Shown piece after piece: positions 56,879 through 64,000 of a stretch of 64,000 bases of DNA; the stretch's first letter is position 1, and each line of letters begins with the position of its first letter. The notes beneath the pieces were generated by a model, which ran no database searches, was not told the DNA's origin, and was given only the letters and a program-made list of their open reading frames with translations. The DNA comes from Pseudomonadota bacterium. GTDB lineage: Bacteria; Pseudomonadota; Gammaproteobacteria; Burkholderiales; Burkholderiaceae_B. The position numbers and the translations under genes were made by a program. The stretch lies in contig JAFACG010000009.1 of the NCBI GenBank assembly GCA_023425645.1, positions 124,001 to 188,000 of the forward strand. The letters are read 5' to 3'.

Positions 56879-57847
56879 ATGCGCGCATATTCCATTTTTT
56901 CCCTGCCCAAGCCCCTCACGGACGAACAGCGTTCGCGCAGGCGTCACACCCTGGCCCGGCTGGGCCTGGCCTGGCTGGCCGCCATGCAGGTCATGATGTT
57001 CGCCTTTCCCGGCTACATGCGCTCGTTCAGTTCCTCGCCGGACAATATCGAGTCTCTCTCCCAGGCCATCGTGCTCATGAACTGGGCCAGCCTTAGCCTT
57101 ACCATGCCGGTCATACTGTACTGTGCCTGGCCCATCATCAAAGGCGCCGTCGCCAGCCTGTCCGAAGGCCGCGTCGGCATGGACGTGCCGGTGGCCCTGG
57201 GCATCATCGGCGCCTTCCTGCCCAGCGTGGTCGGCACCTGGACCCATCAGGGCGAAGTCTATTACGACTCGGTCACCATGTTCGTGGCCTTCCTGCTGAC
57301 CGCCCGCTATCTGGAACTGTGCGCGCGCCAGTCGGTGGCGCAGGGCGGCTCGCACGAGGTCATCGAGCAGTTCCGCCGCTCCGTCAGCGGCCATGCCGAC
57401 ACCCTGGCGTTCTGGTTCGTCACCATCCAGTTGCTGCTGGCCGCCGTGCTGGGCCTGGTCTGGTACTGGCTCGACCCTTCGCACGCCGTGCCCGTGGTGG
57501 TTTCGCTGCTGGTCATGAGCTGTCCCTGCGCCATGTCCATGTCCGTGCCCACGGCGGTGGCCTCGGCCCATGCCGGCCTGTCGGCCCGTCCGGCCGCCAG
57601 CGAATTCGAAGTCGTGCAGCTCACCCAGCAGACGGGCCGCATCGCCCGCCAGAACCTGTACGGCTCCATCGCCTGGCACCTGCTCATGACGCCCCTGGCC
57701 GCCGTGGGCATCGTCGCTCCCTGGCTGGCGGCCATCAGCATGCTGGTTTCCTCGCTGGCGGTCGCCGCCAATTCCTGGCGCATCTATCGCAGCCGGGTGC
57801 GCGAAGTCCCCGCGGGCTGGACCGGCCCGGCGGCAGGGCGGGCCTGA
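56879..57847 (+). CDS. Membrane-only CcoI-like P1B-type ATPase remnant or derivative
   Basis: A 322-residue protein with all eight helices of a copper P1B-ATPase (about 27-47, 63-86, 103-121, 129-147, 174-197, 203-232, 262-283, 285-300) but none of its soluble domains. Kept: GMDVPVALG, YYDSVTMFVAFLLTARYLE, the metal site CPC (Cys215-Pro-Cys217) and M-x2-SS at 288-292. Missing: the N-terminal metal-binding domain, the actuator loop with TGE, and the DKTGT/HP/GDG phosphorylation and nucleotide domain (CPC leads in about 40 residues to the last helix pair). It cannot pump by ATP. Position before ccoS is that of ccoI. ATG 56879 coincides with the predicted FNR-promoter start and has no ribosome site, hence likely leaderless; an in-frame GTG at 56861 is less likely. 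Relic or re-purposed membrane part is open. Confidence 0.8.
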   Translation: MRAYSIFSLPKPLTDEQRSRRRHTLARLGLAWLAAMQVMMFAFPGYMRSFSSSPDNIESLSQAIVLMNWASLSLTMPVILYCAWPIIKGAVASLSEGRVGMDVPVALGIIGAFLPSVVGTWTHQGEVYYDSVTMFVAFLLTARYLELCARQSVAQGGSHEVIEQFRRSVSGHADTLAFWFVTIQLLLAAVLGLVWYWLDPSHAVPVVVSLLVMSCPCAMSMSVPTAVASAHAGLSARPAASEFEVVQLTQQTGRIARQNLYGSIAWHLLMTPLAAVGIVAPWLAAISMLVSSLAVAANSWRIYRSRVREVPAGWTGPAAGRA

Positions 57848-57848
57848 C

Positions 57849-58037
57849 ATGTTCGGTTCCCTGCTGGTCCTCATACCCATTTCCGTCATGCTGGTCATCC
57901 TGATCGGCGTGGCTTTCTGGTGGGCGATCTTCGCCGGCCAATTCGAAGACGCCCACACCGCAGCCGATTCCATTCTCCAGGATGACGACACGACCGCCCG
58001 CCCGCCTCGGCGGGGGCGTCCTCCCGATACCCACTGA
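57849..58037 (+). CDS. ccoS: cbb3-type cytochrome oxidase assembly protein CcoS
   Basis: A 62-residue single-helix protein: LIPISVMLVILIGVAFWWAIFAGQFED then a short acidic tail (ILQDDDTT), typical of CcoS. In Rhodobacter CcoS is needed for cofactor insertion into the oxidase. It starts one base after the CcoI-like gene ends. The tail (ARPPRRGRPPDTH) is longer than usual. Confidence 0.9.
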   Translation: MFGSLLVLIPISVMLVILIGVAFWWAIFAGQFEDAHTAADSILQDDDTTARPPRRGRPPDTH

Positions 58038-58124
58038 TTACTCTTTTTCAAGCCCCTGGGACTGTTGGCGACAGACAGTCCAGGGGGCTGGAACGCGCGC
58101 GTTTGCGCGGCTTTCCAAGGCTTC

Positions 58125-58138
58125 TTGATGCACATCAA
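58125..58138 (+). promoter_or_regulatory. FNR/ANR box of the ccoNOQP operon
   Basis: TTGAT-GCAC-ATCAA, exact consensus. GATGAT (58161-58166) is a possible -10, placing the site near -41.5 for a start around 58173 and giving a leader of about 40 bases. FNR/ANR activation of cbb3 oxidase under low oxygen is well known. Confidence 0.85.
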
Positions 58139-58213
58139 GGAGCCGTTTATCGACTTGCAGGATGATGCTGGTAGTTGTCGCTTGTATTAACAATGTTTGT
58201 TTAGGGGAAGCAA

Positions 58214-59698
58214 ATGGGCACTTCCGATACGGTCGGAAACAACGCCGAAGTCTTCAATTACGGAGTGGTGCGGCAATTCACCATCATGACCGTATTTTGG
58301 GGCGTCATAGGCATGGCAATGGGCCTTTTCATTGCCTTGCAGCTGATCTGGCCAGAACTCAATTTCAACACTCCATGGCTCAGCTACGGGCGCCTGCGTC
58401 CGCTGCACACCAACGCCGTGATCTTCGCGTTCGGCGGCACCGGCCTGTTCGCCACGTCCTACTACGTGGTGCAGCGCACCTGTCAGGCCCGCCTGTTTAG
58501 CGACAAGCTCGCCGCCTTCACCTTCTGGGGCTGGCAGGCCGTCCTGGTGGCCGCCGTCATCACCTTGCCCATGGGCTACACCAGCAGCAAGGAATACGCG
58601 GAACTGGAATGGCCCATCGACATCCTGATCACCCTGGTCTGGGTGGCTTATGCCATCGTGTTCTTCGGCACCATCGTCAAGCGCCGCGTGCGCCACATCT
58701 ACGTGGCCAACTGGTTCTTTGGCTCCTACATCCTGACGATCGCCGTCCTGCACATCTTCAACAACCTGGAACTGCCCGTCAGCTTCATGAAGTCCTACTC
58801 GGCCTATGCCGGCGTGCAGGACGCCATGGTGCAGTGGTGGTACGGCCATAACGCCGTGGGCTTCTTCCTGACGACCTCCTTCCTGGGCATGATGTACTAC
58901 TTCATTCCCAAGCAGGCCAACCGTCCCATCTATTCCTATCGCCTGTCCATCGTCCACTTCTGGGCGCTGGCCTTCACCTACATGTGGGCGGGTCCTCACC
59001 ACCTGCTGTACACCTCGCTGCCCGACTGGACCCAGTCCCTGGGCATGACCTTCTCGCTGATCCTGCTGGCTCCATCCTGGGGCGGCATGATCAACGGCAT
59101 CATGACCCTGTCCGGCGCCTGGCACAAGCTGCGCACCGACCCCATCCTGAAGTTCATGGTCGTCGCCCTGTCCTTCTACGGCATGTCCACCTTCGAAGGC
59201 TCCATGATGGCCATCCGCACGGTGAACGCGCTGTCGCACTACACCGACTGGACCATCGGCCACGTGCACTCCGGCGCCCTGGGCTGGGTGGCCATGATCA
59301 CCTTCGGTTCGCTGTACTACCTGATCCCTCGTCTGTACGGCCGCACCGCCATGGCCAAGCCCCGCCTGATCGAACTGCACTTCTGGCTGGCCACCCTGGG
59401 CGTGGTGCTGTACATCGCCGCCATGTGGATCGCCGGCGTGATGCAGGGCATGATGTGGCGCGCCACCGGCGCCGACGGCACCCTGACCTACAGCTTCGTG
59501 GAAGTCGTGAAGGCCACCTATCCCTTCTACGCCATCCGCGCTCTGGGCGGCCTGCTGTTCGTGACCGGCATCCTGATCATGGCATGGAACACCTTCCTGA
59601 CCATCAAGGGCCAGCCACGCGTCAACCCCGTCGTGCCTCTCAAGAATCCAGACGCCCGCGATCCAGCCCTGGTGGGCGCAACCACCGTGCTGGCGTAA
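58214..59698 (+). CDS. ccoN: cbb3-type cytochrome c oxidase subunit I
   Basis: A 494-residue, 12-helix catalytic subunit with low-spin haem b and the haem b3-CuB centre, giving high O2 affinity. Haem and copper ligands lie in [60 protein letters not shown] and [13 protein letters not shown]. It is the first gene of ccoNOQP. Confidence 0.97.
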   Translation: MGTSDTVGNNAEVFNYGVVRQFTIMTVFWGVIGMAMGLFIALQLIWPELNFNTPWLSYGRLRPLHTNAVIFAFGGTGLFATSYYVVQRTCQARLFSDKLAAFTFWGWQAVLVAAVITLPMGYTSSKEYAELEWPIDILITLVWVAYAIVFFGTIVKRRVRHIYVANWFFGSYILTIAVLHIFNNLELPVSFMKSYSAYAGVQDAMVQWWYGHNAVGFFLTTSFLGMMYYFIPKQANRPIYSYRLSIVHFWALAFTYMWAGPHHLLYTSLPDWTQSLGMTFSLILLAPSWGGMINGIMTLSGAWHKLRTDPILKFMVVALSFYGMSTFEGSMMAIRTVNALSHYTDWTIGHVHSGALGWVAMITFGSLYYLIPRLYGRTAMAKPRLIELHFWLATLGVVLYIAAMWIAGVMQGMMWRATGADGTLTYSFVEVVKATYPFYAIRALGGLLFVTGILIMAWNTFLTIKGQPRVNPVVPLKNPDARDPALVGATTVLA

Positions 59699-59708
59699 GG
59701 AGTAAACC

Positions 59709-60368
59709 ATGGCTAACGAAACCAACAAGCGCTTTTCTCACGCAACCATTGAGAAAAACATCGGGCTGATGATCATCCTCAGCATCCTGGTCATCTCCTT
59801 TGCCGGCCTGGTGCAGATCGTGCCGCTGTTCTTCCAGCACTCGACCACCCAGCCTGCCGAAGGCACGGTGCCCTACGAGCCGCTGAACCTGATCGGCCGA
59901 GACATCTACATCCGCGAAGGCTGCGTCGGCTGCCACTCGCAGCAGATCCGCATGCTGCAGTCCGAGGTGCAGCGCTATGGCCCTTACTCGCTGGCCGGCG
60001 AATCCGTGTACGACTATCCCTTCCTGTGGGGCTCCAAGCGTACCGGCCCCGACCTGGCCCGCGTCGGCCAGCGCTACAGCGACGAATGGCATCGCATCCA
60101 CCTGCGCAATCCGCGCGACGTCGTCAAGGAGTCCAACATGCCCGCCTATCCATGGCTGCAGCACAACTCCGTCGAAGGCGAGAACGTGCAGGACCGCATG
60201 AAGGTGCTGCGCAAGCTGGGCGTGCCCTACACCGACGAACAGATTGCCAAGGCGCCCGAGCAGCTCAAAGGCAAGACCGAGGAAGACGCCCTGGTGGCGT
60301 ACCTGCAGGGTCTGGGCGTGAAGAGCCGCGCCGCCGCCGCCAAGGCCGTGGAACAAGGAGCCCATTAA
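59709..60368 (+). CDS. ccoO: cbb3-type cytochrome c oxidase subunit II
   Basis: A 219-residue membrane-anchored monohaem cytochrome c. An N-terminal helix (about 19-42) is followed by the haem site [13 protein letters not shown] and a distal Met ligand in [15 protein letters not shown] (59699-59702) precedes the ATG. It transfers electrons from CcoP to CcoN. Confidence 0.97.
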   Translation: MANETNKRFSHATIEKNIGLMIILSILVISFAGLVQIVPLFFQHSTTQPAEGTVPYEPLNLIGRDIYIREGCVGCHSQQIRMLQSEVQRYGPYSLAGESVYDYPFLWGSKRTGPDLARVGQRYSDEWHRIHLRNPRDVVKESNMPAYPWLQHNSVEGENVQDRMKVLRKLGVPYTDEQIAKAPEQLKGKTEEDALVAYLQGLGVKSRAAAAKAVEQGAH

Positions 60369-60542
60369 ATGGCCATGGTCAACGCCGTAGTAACGTTTCT
60401 GGCGATGCTGACCTTCCTGGGCATTTGCTGGTGGGCGTTCTCCCGGGGACGCCGCCAAGCCAACCAGGAAGCCGCGCTTCTGCCTTTTGCCTTGCCCGAC
60501 GAGGGACGCAACGATGAAAACCTTGGGGGTTTGAATGAGTGA
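60369..60542 (+). CDS. ccoQ: cbb3-type cytochrome c oxidase subunit CcoQ
   Basis: A 57-residue single-helix subunit: VNAVVTFLAMLTFLGICWWAFS, a basic stop (RGRRQANQEAA) and a short tail. Size, topology and position between ccoO and ccoP identify it. CcoQ stabilises the oxidase, notably under oxygen. ATG directly follows the ccoO stop (TAAATGG), and the end overlaps ccoP by eight bases. Confidence 0.92.
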   Translation: MAMVNAVVTFLAMLTFLGICWWAFSRGRRQANQEAALLPFALPDEGRNDENLGGLNE

Positions 60543-61449
60543 CTTTTTCAACAATGGCTGGAGCATCTGGATTTCCGCCATCGCCCTGGGCGGCATCGTC
60601 TTCTGCCTGTGGCTGCTGTTTACGCAACGTTCGTTCCTGGGCAAGAACGTCCAGGTCGAGGAGACCGGCCACGTCTGGGACGGTGACCTGACCGAGCTGA
60701 ACAATCCCGTGCCGCGCTGGTGGACCGTCATGTACATCGGCCTGTGCATCTTCGCCCTGGGCTACCTGGTGCTGTATCCCGGCCTGGGCGCTTACAAGGG
60801 CGAGCTGGGATTCACCTCCGGCAAGCAGGTCAAGCAGCAGCAGGAGGAGATCAACGCCCGCCTGGAGCCCGTGTACGCCCGCTACCGCGAGATGCCCATC
60901 GAGGATATCGCCCGCGACCACGAGGCCCGCGAGATCGGCCAGCGCCTGTTCCTGAACAACTGCGCCCAGTGCCACGGCTCGGACGCCAAGGGCGCGCCCA
61001 GCTTTCCCAACCTGGCCAACAAGGCCTGGCTGTGGGGCGGCGAGCCTGAGCAGATCCTGCACACCATCACCGAAGGCCGCACCGGCATGATGCCGCCGCA
61101 GTCGCAGCTGACGCCCGCCCAGGCTTCGGATGTGGCCCAGTACGTGCGTTCGCTCTCGGGCCTGGCCGCGGATCCGCTGCGCATCGTTCCCGGCAAGCGC
61201 GTGTTCGACAGCACCTGCTTCGCCTGCCACGGCGCCGACGGCAAGGGCAATGTGCTGCTGGGCGCGCCCGACCTGACCGACGACTACTGGCTGTATGGCA
61301 GCTCCGAGGCCACCATCGTCCAGACCGTGCTGCAAGGCCGCAGCAATCAGATGCCGGCTCAGAAAGGCACCCTGACGCCCGAGCAGATCCGTCTGCTGGC
61401 CGGCTGGGTCTGGGGCCTGTCCAATGCGGAACCTGCTCAAGCCAAGTAA
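60535..61449 (+). CDS. ccoP: cbb3-type cytochrome c oxidase subunit III (dihaem)
   Basis: A 304-residue membrane-anchored dihaem cytochrome c. An N-terminal helix (about 8-28) and a second (about 60-80) are followed by haem sites NNCAQCHGSDAKG and STCFACHGADGKG, with Met ligands in TGMMPPQ and SNQMPAQKG. It receives electrons from soluble cytochromes or the bc1 complex. Overlap with ccoQ implies coupled translation. Confidence 0.97.
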   Translation: MSDFFNNGWSIWISAIALGGIVFCLWLLFTQRSFLGKNVQVEETGHVWDGDLTELNNPVPRWWTVMYIGLCIFALGYLVLYPGLGAYKGELGFTSGKQVKQQQEEINARLEPVYARYREMPIEDIARDHEAREIGQRLFLNNCAQCHGSDAKGAPSFPNLANKAWLWGGEPEQILHTITEGRTGMMPPQSQLTPAQASDVAQYVRSLSGLAADPLRIVPGKRVFDSTCFACHGADGKGNVLLGAPDLTDDYWLYGSSEATIVQTVLQGRSNQMPAQKGTLTPEQIRLLAGWVWGLSNAEPAQAK

Positions 61450-61487
61450 TTTGTTTTTGAATCGATCTGACGTCTTCAGGACCTGCA

Positions 61488-62987
61488 ATGAGTAGTGAAG
61501 CTCCCCAAGCCCGCGCCGACAGTGCGCAGGAAAACGTCCCCAAGTGGCAGCCGCCACGCAACGGCAAAGGAGCGGGAGGCACCTCGCCGCAGGTCGAGAA
61601 GGCGCTGGTCGATGTACGCAAGAAGATCTATCCCCGCTCCGTCACGGGCGTGTTCGCCCGCTGGCGGGTCTGGATGGTGTATCTCACGCAGATCATCTTC
61701 TATGGTCTGCCCTGGATCGAATGGCATGGCCGCCAGGCCGTGCTGTTCGACCTGCTGGAACGCAAGTTCTACATCTTCGGCATGATCCTCTGGCCGCAGG
61801 ACGTCATCTACCTGACCGTCCTGCTGCTGATCTCCGCCTTTTCCCTGTTCCTGTTCACGGCCATGGCCGGGCGGCTGTTCTGCGGCTACGCCTGTCCCCA
61901 GACCGTCTACACCGAAATCTTCATGTGGGTCGAGCGCAAGGTCGAAGGAGACCGGCTGGCCCGCATCCGCCTGGACGAACAGCCCTGGACGCCCAGGAAG
62001 CTGCGCATCAAGGCCACCAAGCATTTCCTCTGGATCGTCATCGCGCTCTGGACGGGCTATACCTTCATCGGCTATTTTGCCCCCATCCGCGAGCTGGGCG
62101 GCGAGCTCATCGCCCTGACGCTGGGTCCCTGGCAGTGGTTCTGGCTGCTGTTCTACGCCTTCGCCACCTGGGGCAACGCCGGCTTCATGCGCGAGGCCGT
62201 GTGCAAGTACATGTGTCCCTACGCTCGGTTCCAGAGCGTCATGGTGGACCGCGACACCTTCGTGGTCACCTACGACTTCGTGCGCGGTGAAAAACGCGGC
62301 GGGCGGTCCCGCAAGATCGACCACAAGGAAGCCGGCATGGGCGACTGCGTGGATTGCAGCCTTTGCGTGCAGGTCTGTCCGACCGGCATCGACATCCGCG
62401 ACGGCCTGCAGTACATGTGCATAGGCTGCGGCGCCTGCGTGGACGCCTGCGACCAGGTCATGGACAAGATGGGCTATGAAAAGGGCCTGATCCGCTACAC
62501 CTCGGAGCGCGCCATCAAGGATAGGCTGACGCAGTCGCAGGTGCGCCGGCGCATGCTGCGCCCGCGCGTCATCTCCTATATCCTGATCCTGGCCGTCATC
62601 TGCGGCGCCTTCGTCTACACCCTGGCCACGCGCACCCCGATGCGGGTCGACGTCATCCGCGACCGCGGCGCGCTGGGACGCGAGGTGCCGGGCGGCCTGA
62701 TCGAAAATGTCTTCCGCCTGCAGGTCATCAACACGTCCGAAGAATCCATGGAGCTGCAGCTGTCCGTCAGCGGGCTGGAGGGAGCGCGCATCACCTTGAC
62801 CGAGAACGGCAGCGACCGCATCCATGTGGACGCCGCCGCCAACAAGCTCCTGCCCGTCGTGGTGCAGGTGCCGGTCAACAGCGCCAAGCCGGGCCTGTAT
62901 GATATTTCCATCCAGGCGGTGGGCGAGCACGAGAACGGTCAGAAGACCTATGTGAACGAACGCAGCAGTTTTTATATTCCTCAATGA
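61488..62987 (+). CDS. ccoG: Cytochrome c oxidase accessory protein CcoG
   Basis: A 499-residue membrane ferredoxin (RdxA/FixG family), shown in Rhodobacter to be a copper-reducing assembly factor. Helices at about 63-80, 100-125, 185-205 and 220-240; FCGYACPQTVYTE and CKYMCPYARFQ are membrane-side Cys motifs. The cytoplasmic 2[4Fe-4S] domain is CVDCSLCVQVCPTG ... CIGCGACVDACDQ. A late helix and an Ig-like periplasmic C-terminal domain follow. With CcoS it supplies the assembly functions of this locus. Confidence 0.95.
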   Translation: MSSEAPQARADSAQENVPKWQPPRNGKGAGGTSPQVEKALVDVRKKIYPRSVTGVFARWRVWMVYLTQIIFYGLPWIEWHGRQAVLFDLLERKFYIFGMILWPQDVIYLTVLLLISAFSLFLFTAMAGRLFCGYACPQTVYTEIFMWVERKVEGDRLARIRLDEQPWTPRKLRIKATKHFLWIVIALWTGYTFIGYFAPIRELGGELIALTLGPWQWFWLLFYAFATWGNAGFMREAVCKYMCPYARFQSVMVDRDTFVVTYDFVRGEKRGGRSRKIDHKEAGMGDCVDCSLCVQVCPTGIDIRDGLQYMCIGCGACVDACDQVMDKMGYEKGLIRYTSERAIKDRLTQSQVRRRMLRPRVISYILILAVICGAFVYTLATRTPMRVDVIRDRGALGREVPGGLIENVFRLQVINTSEESMELQLSVSGLEGARITLTENGSDRIHVDAAANKLLPVVVQVPVNSAKPGLYDISIQAVGEHENGQKTYVNERSSFYIPQ

Positions 62988-63007
62988 TTTTTCAGGGAGA
63001 GCAAGTC

Positions 63008-63214
63008 ATGGACAAAAGTACCGACAGTCAACCGTGGTGGCGCGAACCCTGGCCCTGGCTGCTCATGGCCGGCCCGGCGCTGGCCATCGTGGGCTGCGCC
63101 ATCACCATCGTCCTGGCCTTCCAGAATTTCAGCGATCAGGATGTGAACGACGGCGGGGTCAAGCAGGGCCTGGTCGTCAGCAAGCCTGCTCCCGCTCAGG
63201 ACAAAAACCGATAG
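63008..63214 (+). CDS. Short FixH/CcoH-like protein
   Basis: A 68-residue protein: WWREPWPWLLMAGPALAIVGC and NDGGVKQGLVVSK match the helix and following segment of FixH/CcoH (usually WYREPWPW... and DDYYKQGL). The periplasmic Ig-like domain of full-length FixH (about 150 residues) is absent. GGGAGA precedes ATG 63008. CcoH takes part in cbb3 assembly together with CcoI, which here is also reduced. Confidence 0.8.
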   Translation: MDKSTDSQPWWREPWPWLLMAGPALAIVGCAITIVLAFQNFSDQDVNDGGVKQGLVVSKPAPAQDKNR

Positions 63215-63275
63215 ATAGCTTCCCCGGTTTACGATAGGGTAAAGAATCATGTGGCCTTTCAAGAAGGGGGTACGA

Positions 63276-63530
63276 ATGAGCATTCGGTCTCTGATGTGGA
63301 TACTGTGGCCTTCATTCCTGGCGGCGGGCGCGATCAGCGCCGTCGTCTTCGCCCTGGTGGATCCCCTGGATATCGTATTTCTTGGGCACCTGCAGGCCGA
63401 TCGCCTGTCGGTCTATACCGCGTCCTTCTTCCTGTTCTGGCTGGCCGCCGCCGGCTCCAGCGCGCTGAGCCTGTTCATGTCCCCGGGCGGCAAGGCGGAC
63501 TTGCCGGAACCGGCCGACAGCCTGGACTGA
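63276..63530 (+). CDS. Small two-helix membrane protein of the cco locus
   Basis: An 84-residue protein with hydrophobic helices near 6-27 (LMWILWPSFLAAGAISAVVFAL) and 48-70 (VYTASFFLFWLAAAGSSALSLFM). I do not recognise a named family beyond its position after ccoG/ccoH in related bacteria. AAGGGGG (63264-63270) before ATG 63276 favours this start; ATG 63249 in the same frame adds nine residues (MWPFKKGVR). Confidence 0.7.
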   Translation: MSIRSLMWILWPSFLAAGAISAVVFALVDPLDIVFLGHLQADRLSVYTASFFLFWLAAAGSSALSLFMSPGGKADLPEPADSLD

Positions 63531-63548
63531 GGCGCTGCGTCCGAACCA

Positions 63549-63587
63549 TAAAAAAAGCACACGCGTCGCTGCGTGTGCTTTTTTTTG
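63549..63587. terminator. Bidirectional terminator between the cco locus and fnr
   Basis: A 15-base stem (AAAAAAAGCACACGC / GCGTGTGCTTTTTTT) with a GTCGCT loop gives T-runs on both strands and so ends both convergent units. Confidence 0.93.
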
Positions 63588-63647
63588 CATGCCCCGGCGC
63601 GCCGGGCGGAAACCGGGCCCTTGGCGGGTCCTATTGCGGGCGCGCGT

Positions 63648-64000
63648 TCATTCGCATTCAGTGCCGGCCAGGCTCTGCAGGGCGGGCAGATCCAGCAGGT
63701 GGACTTCGCGCTGCGATATCTTGAGCAGGCCTTCGCGCGCGAAACGCGAGAACAGGCGGCTGACGGTCTCCAGGGTCAGGCCCAGGAAATTGCCGATTTC
63801 TTCGCGGCTCATGCGCAGGATGAATTCGTAAGGGGAATAACCCAGCAGGGAAAGGCGCTGCGACAGGTTCAGCAGGAAGGCGGCCAGGCGCTGTTCGGAA
63901 CGCAGGCCCGCCAGAGTCAGCATCAACTGGTGGGCGCGGTTGATCTCCTTGCTCATCAGGCGGCGGAACTGCTGCTGCAGGATGGGCAATTGAGCCGAGA
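63648..64000 (-). CDS. fnr: FNR/ANR-type oxygen-responsive regulator, C-terminal part (truncated by window edge)
   Basis: The visible 117 codons cover the dimer helix (RLMSKEINRAHQLMLTLAGL), RSEQRLAAFLLNLSQRL and the Crp-type helix-turn-helix MSREEIGNFLGLTLETVSRLFSRF. The recognition helix E-T-V-S-R matches the FNR pattern (E-x2-SR) that reads TTGAT half-sites. The N-terminal Fe-S cysteines lie outside the window. Three exact FNR boxes in the same window fit a local regulator. The frame runs off the right edge. Confidence 0.93.
   Translation of the reverse strand, partial: SAQLPILQQQFRRLMSKEINRAHQLMLTLAGLRSEQRLAAFLLNLSQRLSLLGYSPYEFILRMSREEIGNFLGLTLETVSRLFSRFAREGLLKISQREVHLLDLPALQSLAGTECE

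Overview
The window is a G+C-rich chromosomal segment of a betaproteobacterium, most likely of the Alcaligenaceae (Bordetella/Achromobacter-type). Three things point there: the gene order gyrA-serC-pheA-hisC-tyrA-aroA-cmk-rpsA-ihfB-lapA-lapB-hldE(kinase)-hldD, the short OmpA-family porin next to gyrA, and the gene families themselves (PaaN-type phenylacetate cluster, FNR-controlled cbb3 oxidase). No rRNA, tRNA, phage, CRISPR array or complete insertion sequence is visible.

Layout. 0-9.1 kb: accessory and envelope genes, including a DUF2165 membrane protein, a TonB receptor with a Fur-like site, a periplasmic choloylglycine-hydrolase-type amidase, a Blc-type lipocalin, FdxA, and a DHA2 efflux pump with a divergent LysR regulator. 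8.4-10.5 kb: gph, ubiG, ompA (minus). 10.9-25.7 kb: gyrA, then a tightly overlapping aromatic amino acid run (serC-pheA-hisC-tyrA-aroA), cmk-rpsA-ihfB, lapA-lapB and the heptose genes. 25.8-33.2 kb: a ComEA-like protein, cysM, mltB, an HDAC-family deacetylase, etfBA and a large acyl-CoA dehydrogenase. 33.3-36 kb: a 1-Cys peroxiredoxin, a MITE-like inverted-repeat element, a small membrane protein behind two tandem LexA boxes, and a bipartite lipoate ligase. 36-40 kb: rplS, a Nudix CoA pyrophosphatase, rsgA, an M48 protease and orn. 40.4-48.7 kb: the phenylacetyl-CoA epoxidase cluster paaABCDE-paaN-paaG-paaI-paaK behind a perfect FNR/ANR box. 48.8-54.8 kb: acpS-nagZ-uvrC-pgsA, an Fsr-like MFS pump and queF. 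55-64 kb: aceA, a pocket with two candidate small RNAs, then the cbb3 locus (membrane-only CcoI-like protein, ccoS, ccoNOQP, ccoG, short FixH-like protein, small membrane protein) and the 3' part of fnr.

How it fits together. Three exact TTGAT-N4-ATCAA sites lie before paaA, the CcoI-like gene and ccoN, and a gene for the matching regulator lies at the right edge, so micro-oxic control is the main regulatory theme. It would link the high-affinity oxidase to phenylacetate epoxidation, which itself needs O2.

Most interesting signals: (1) a P1B-type ATPase reduced to its membrane helices, lacking the metal-binding, actuator and phosphorylation/nucleotide domains, under an FNR site placed for a leaderless transcript; (2) two CTGT-N8-ACAG LexA boxes in front of a 63-residue basic, single-pass membrane protein, next to a 500-bp inverted-repeat element that appears inserted in a terminator T-run; (3) a candidate FNR-dependent small RNA divergent from the CcoI-like gene; (4) a split lipoate ligase; (5) Ser at EPSP synthase position 101.
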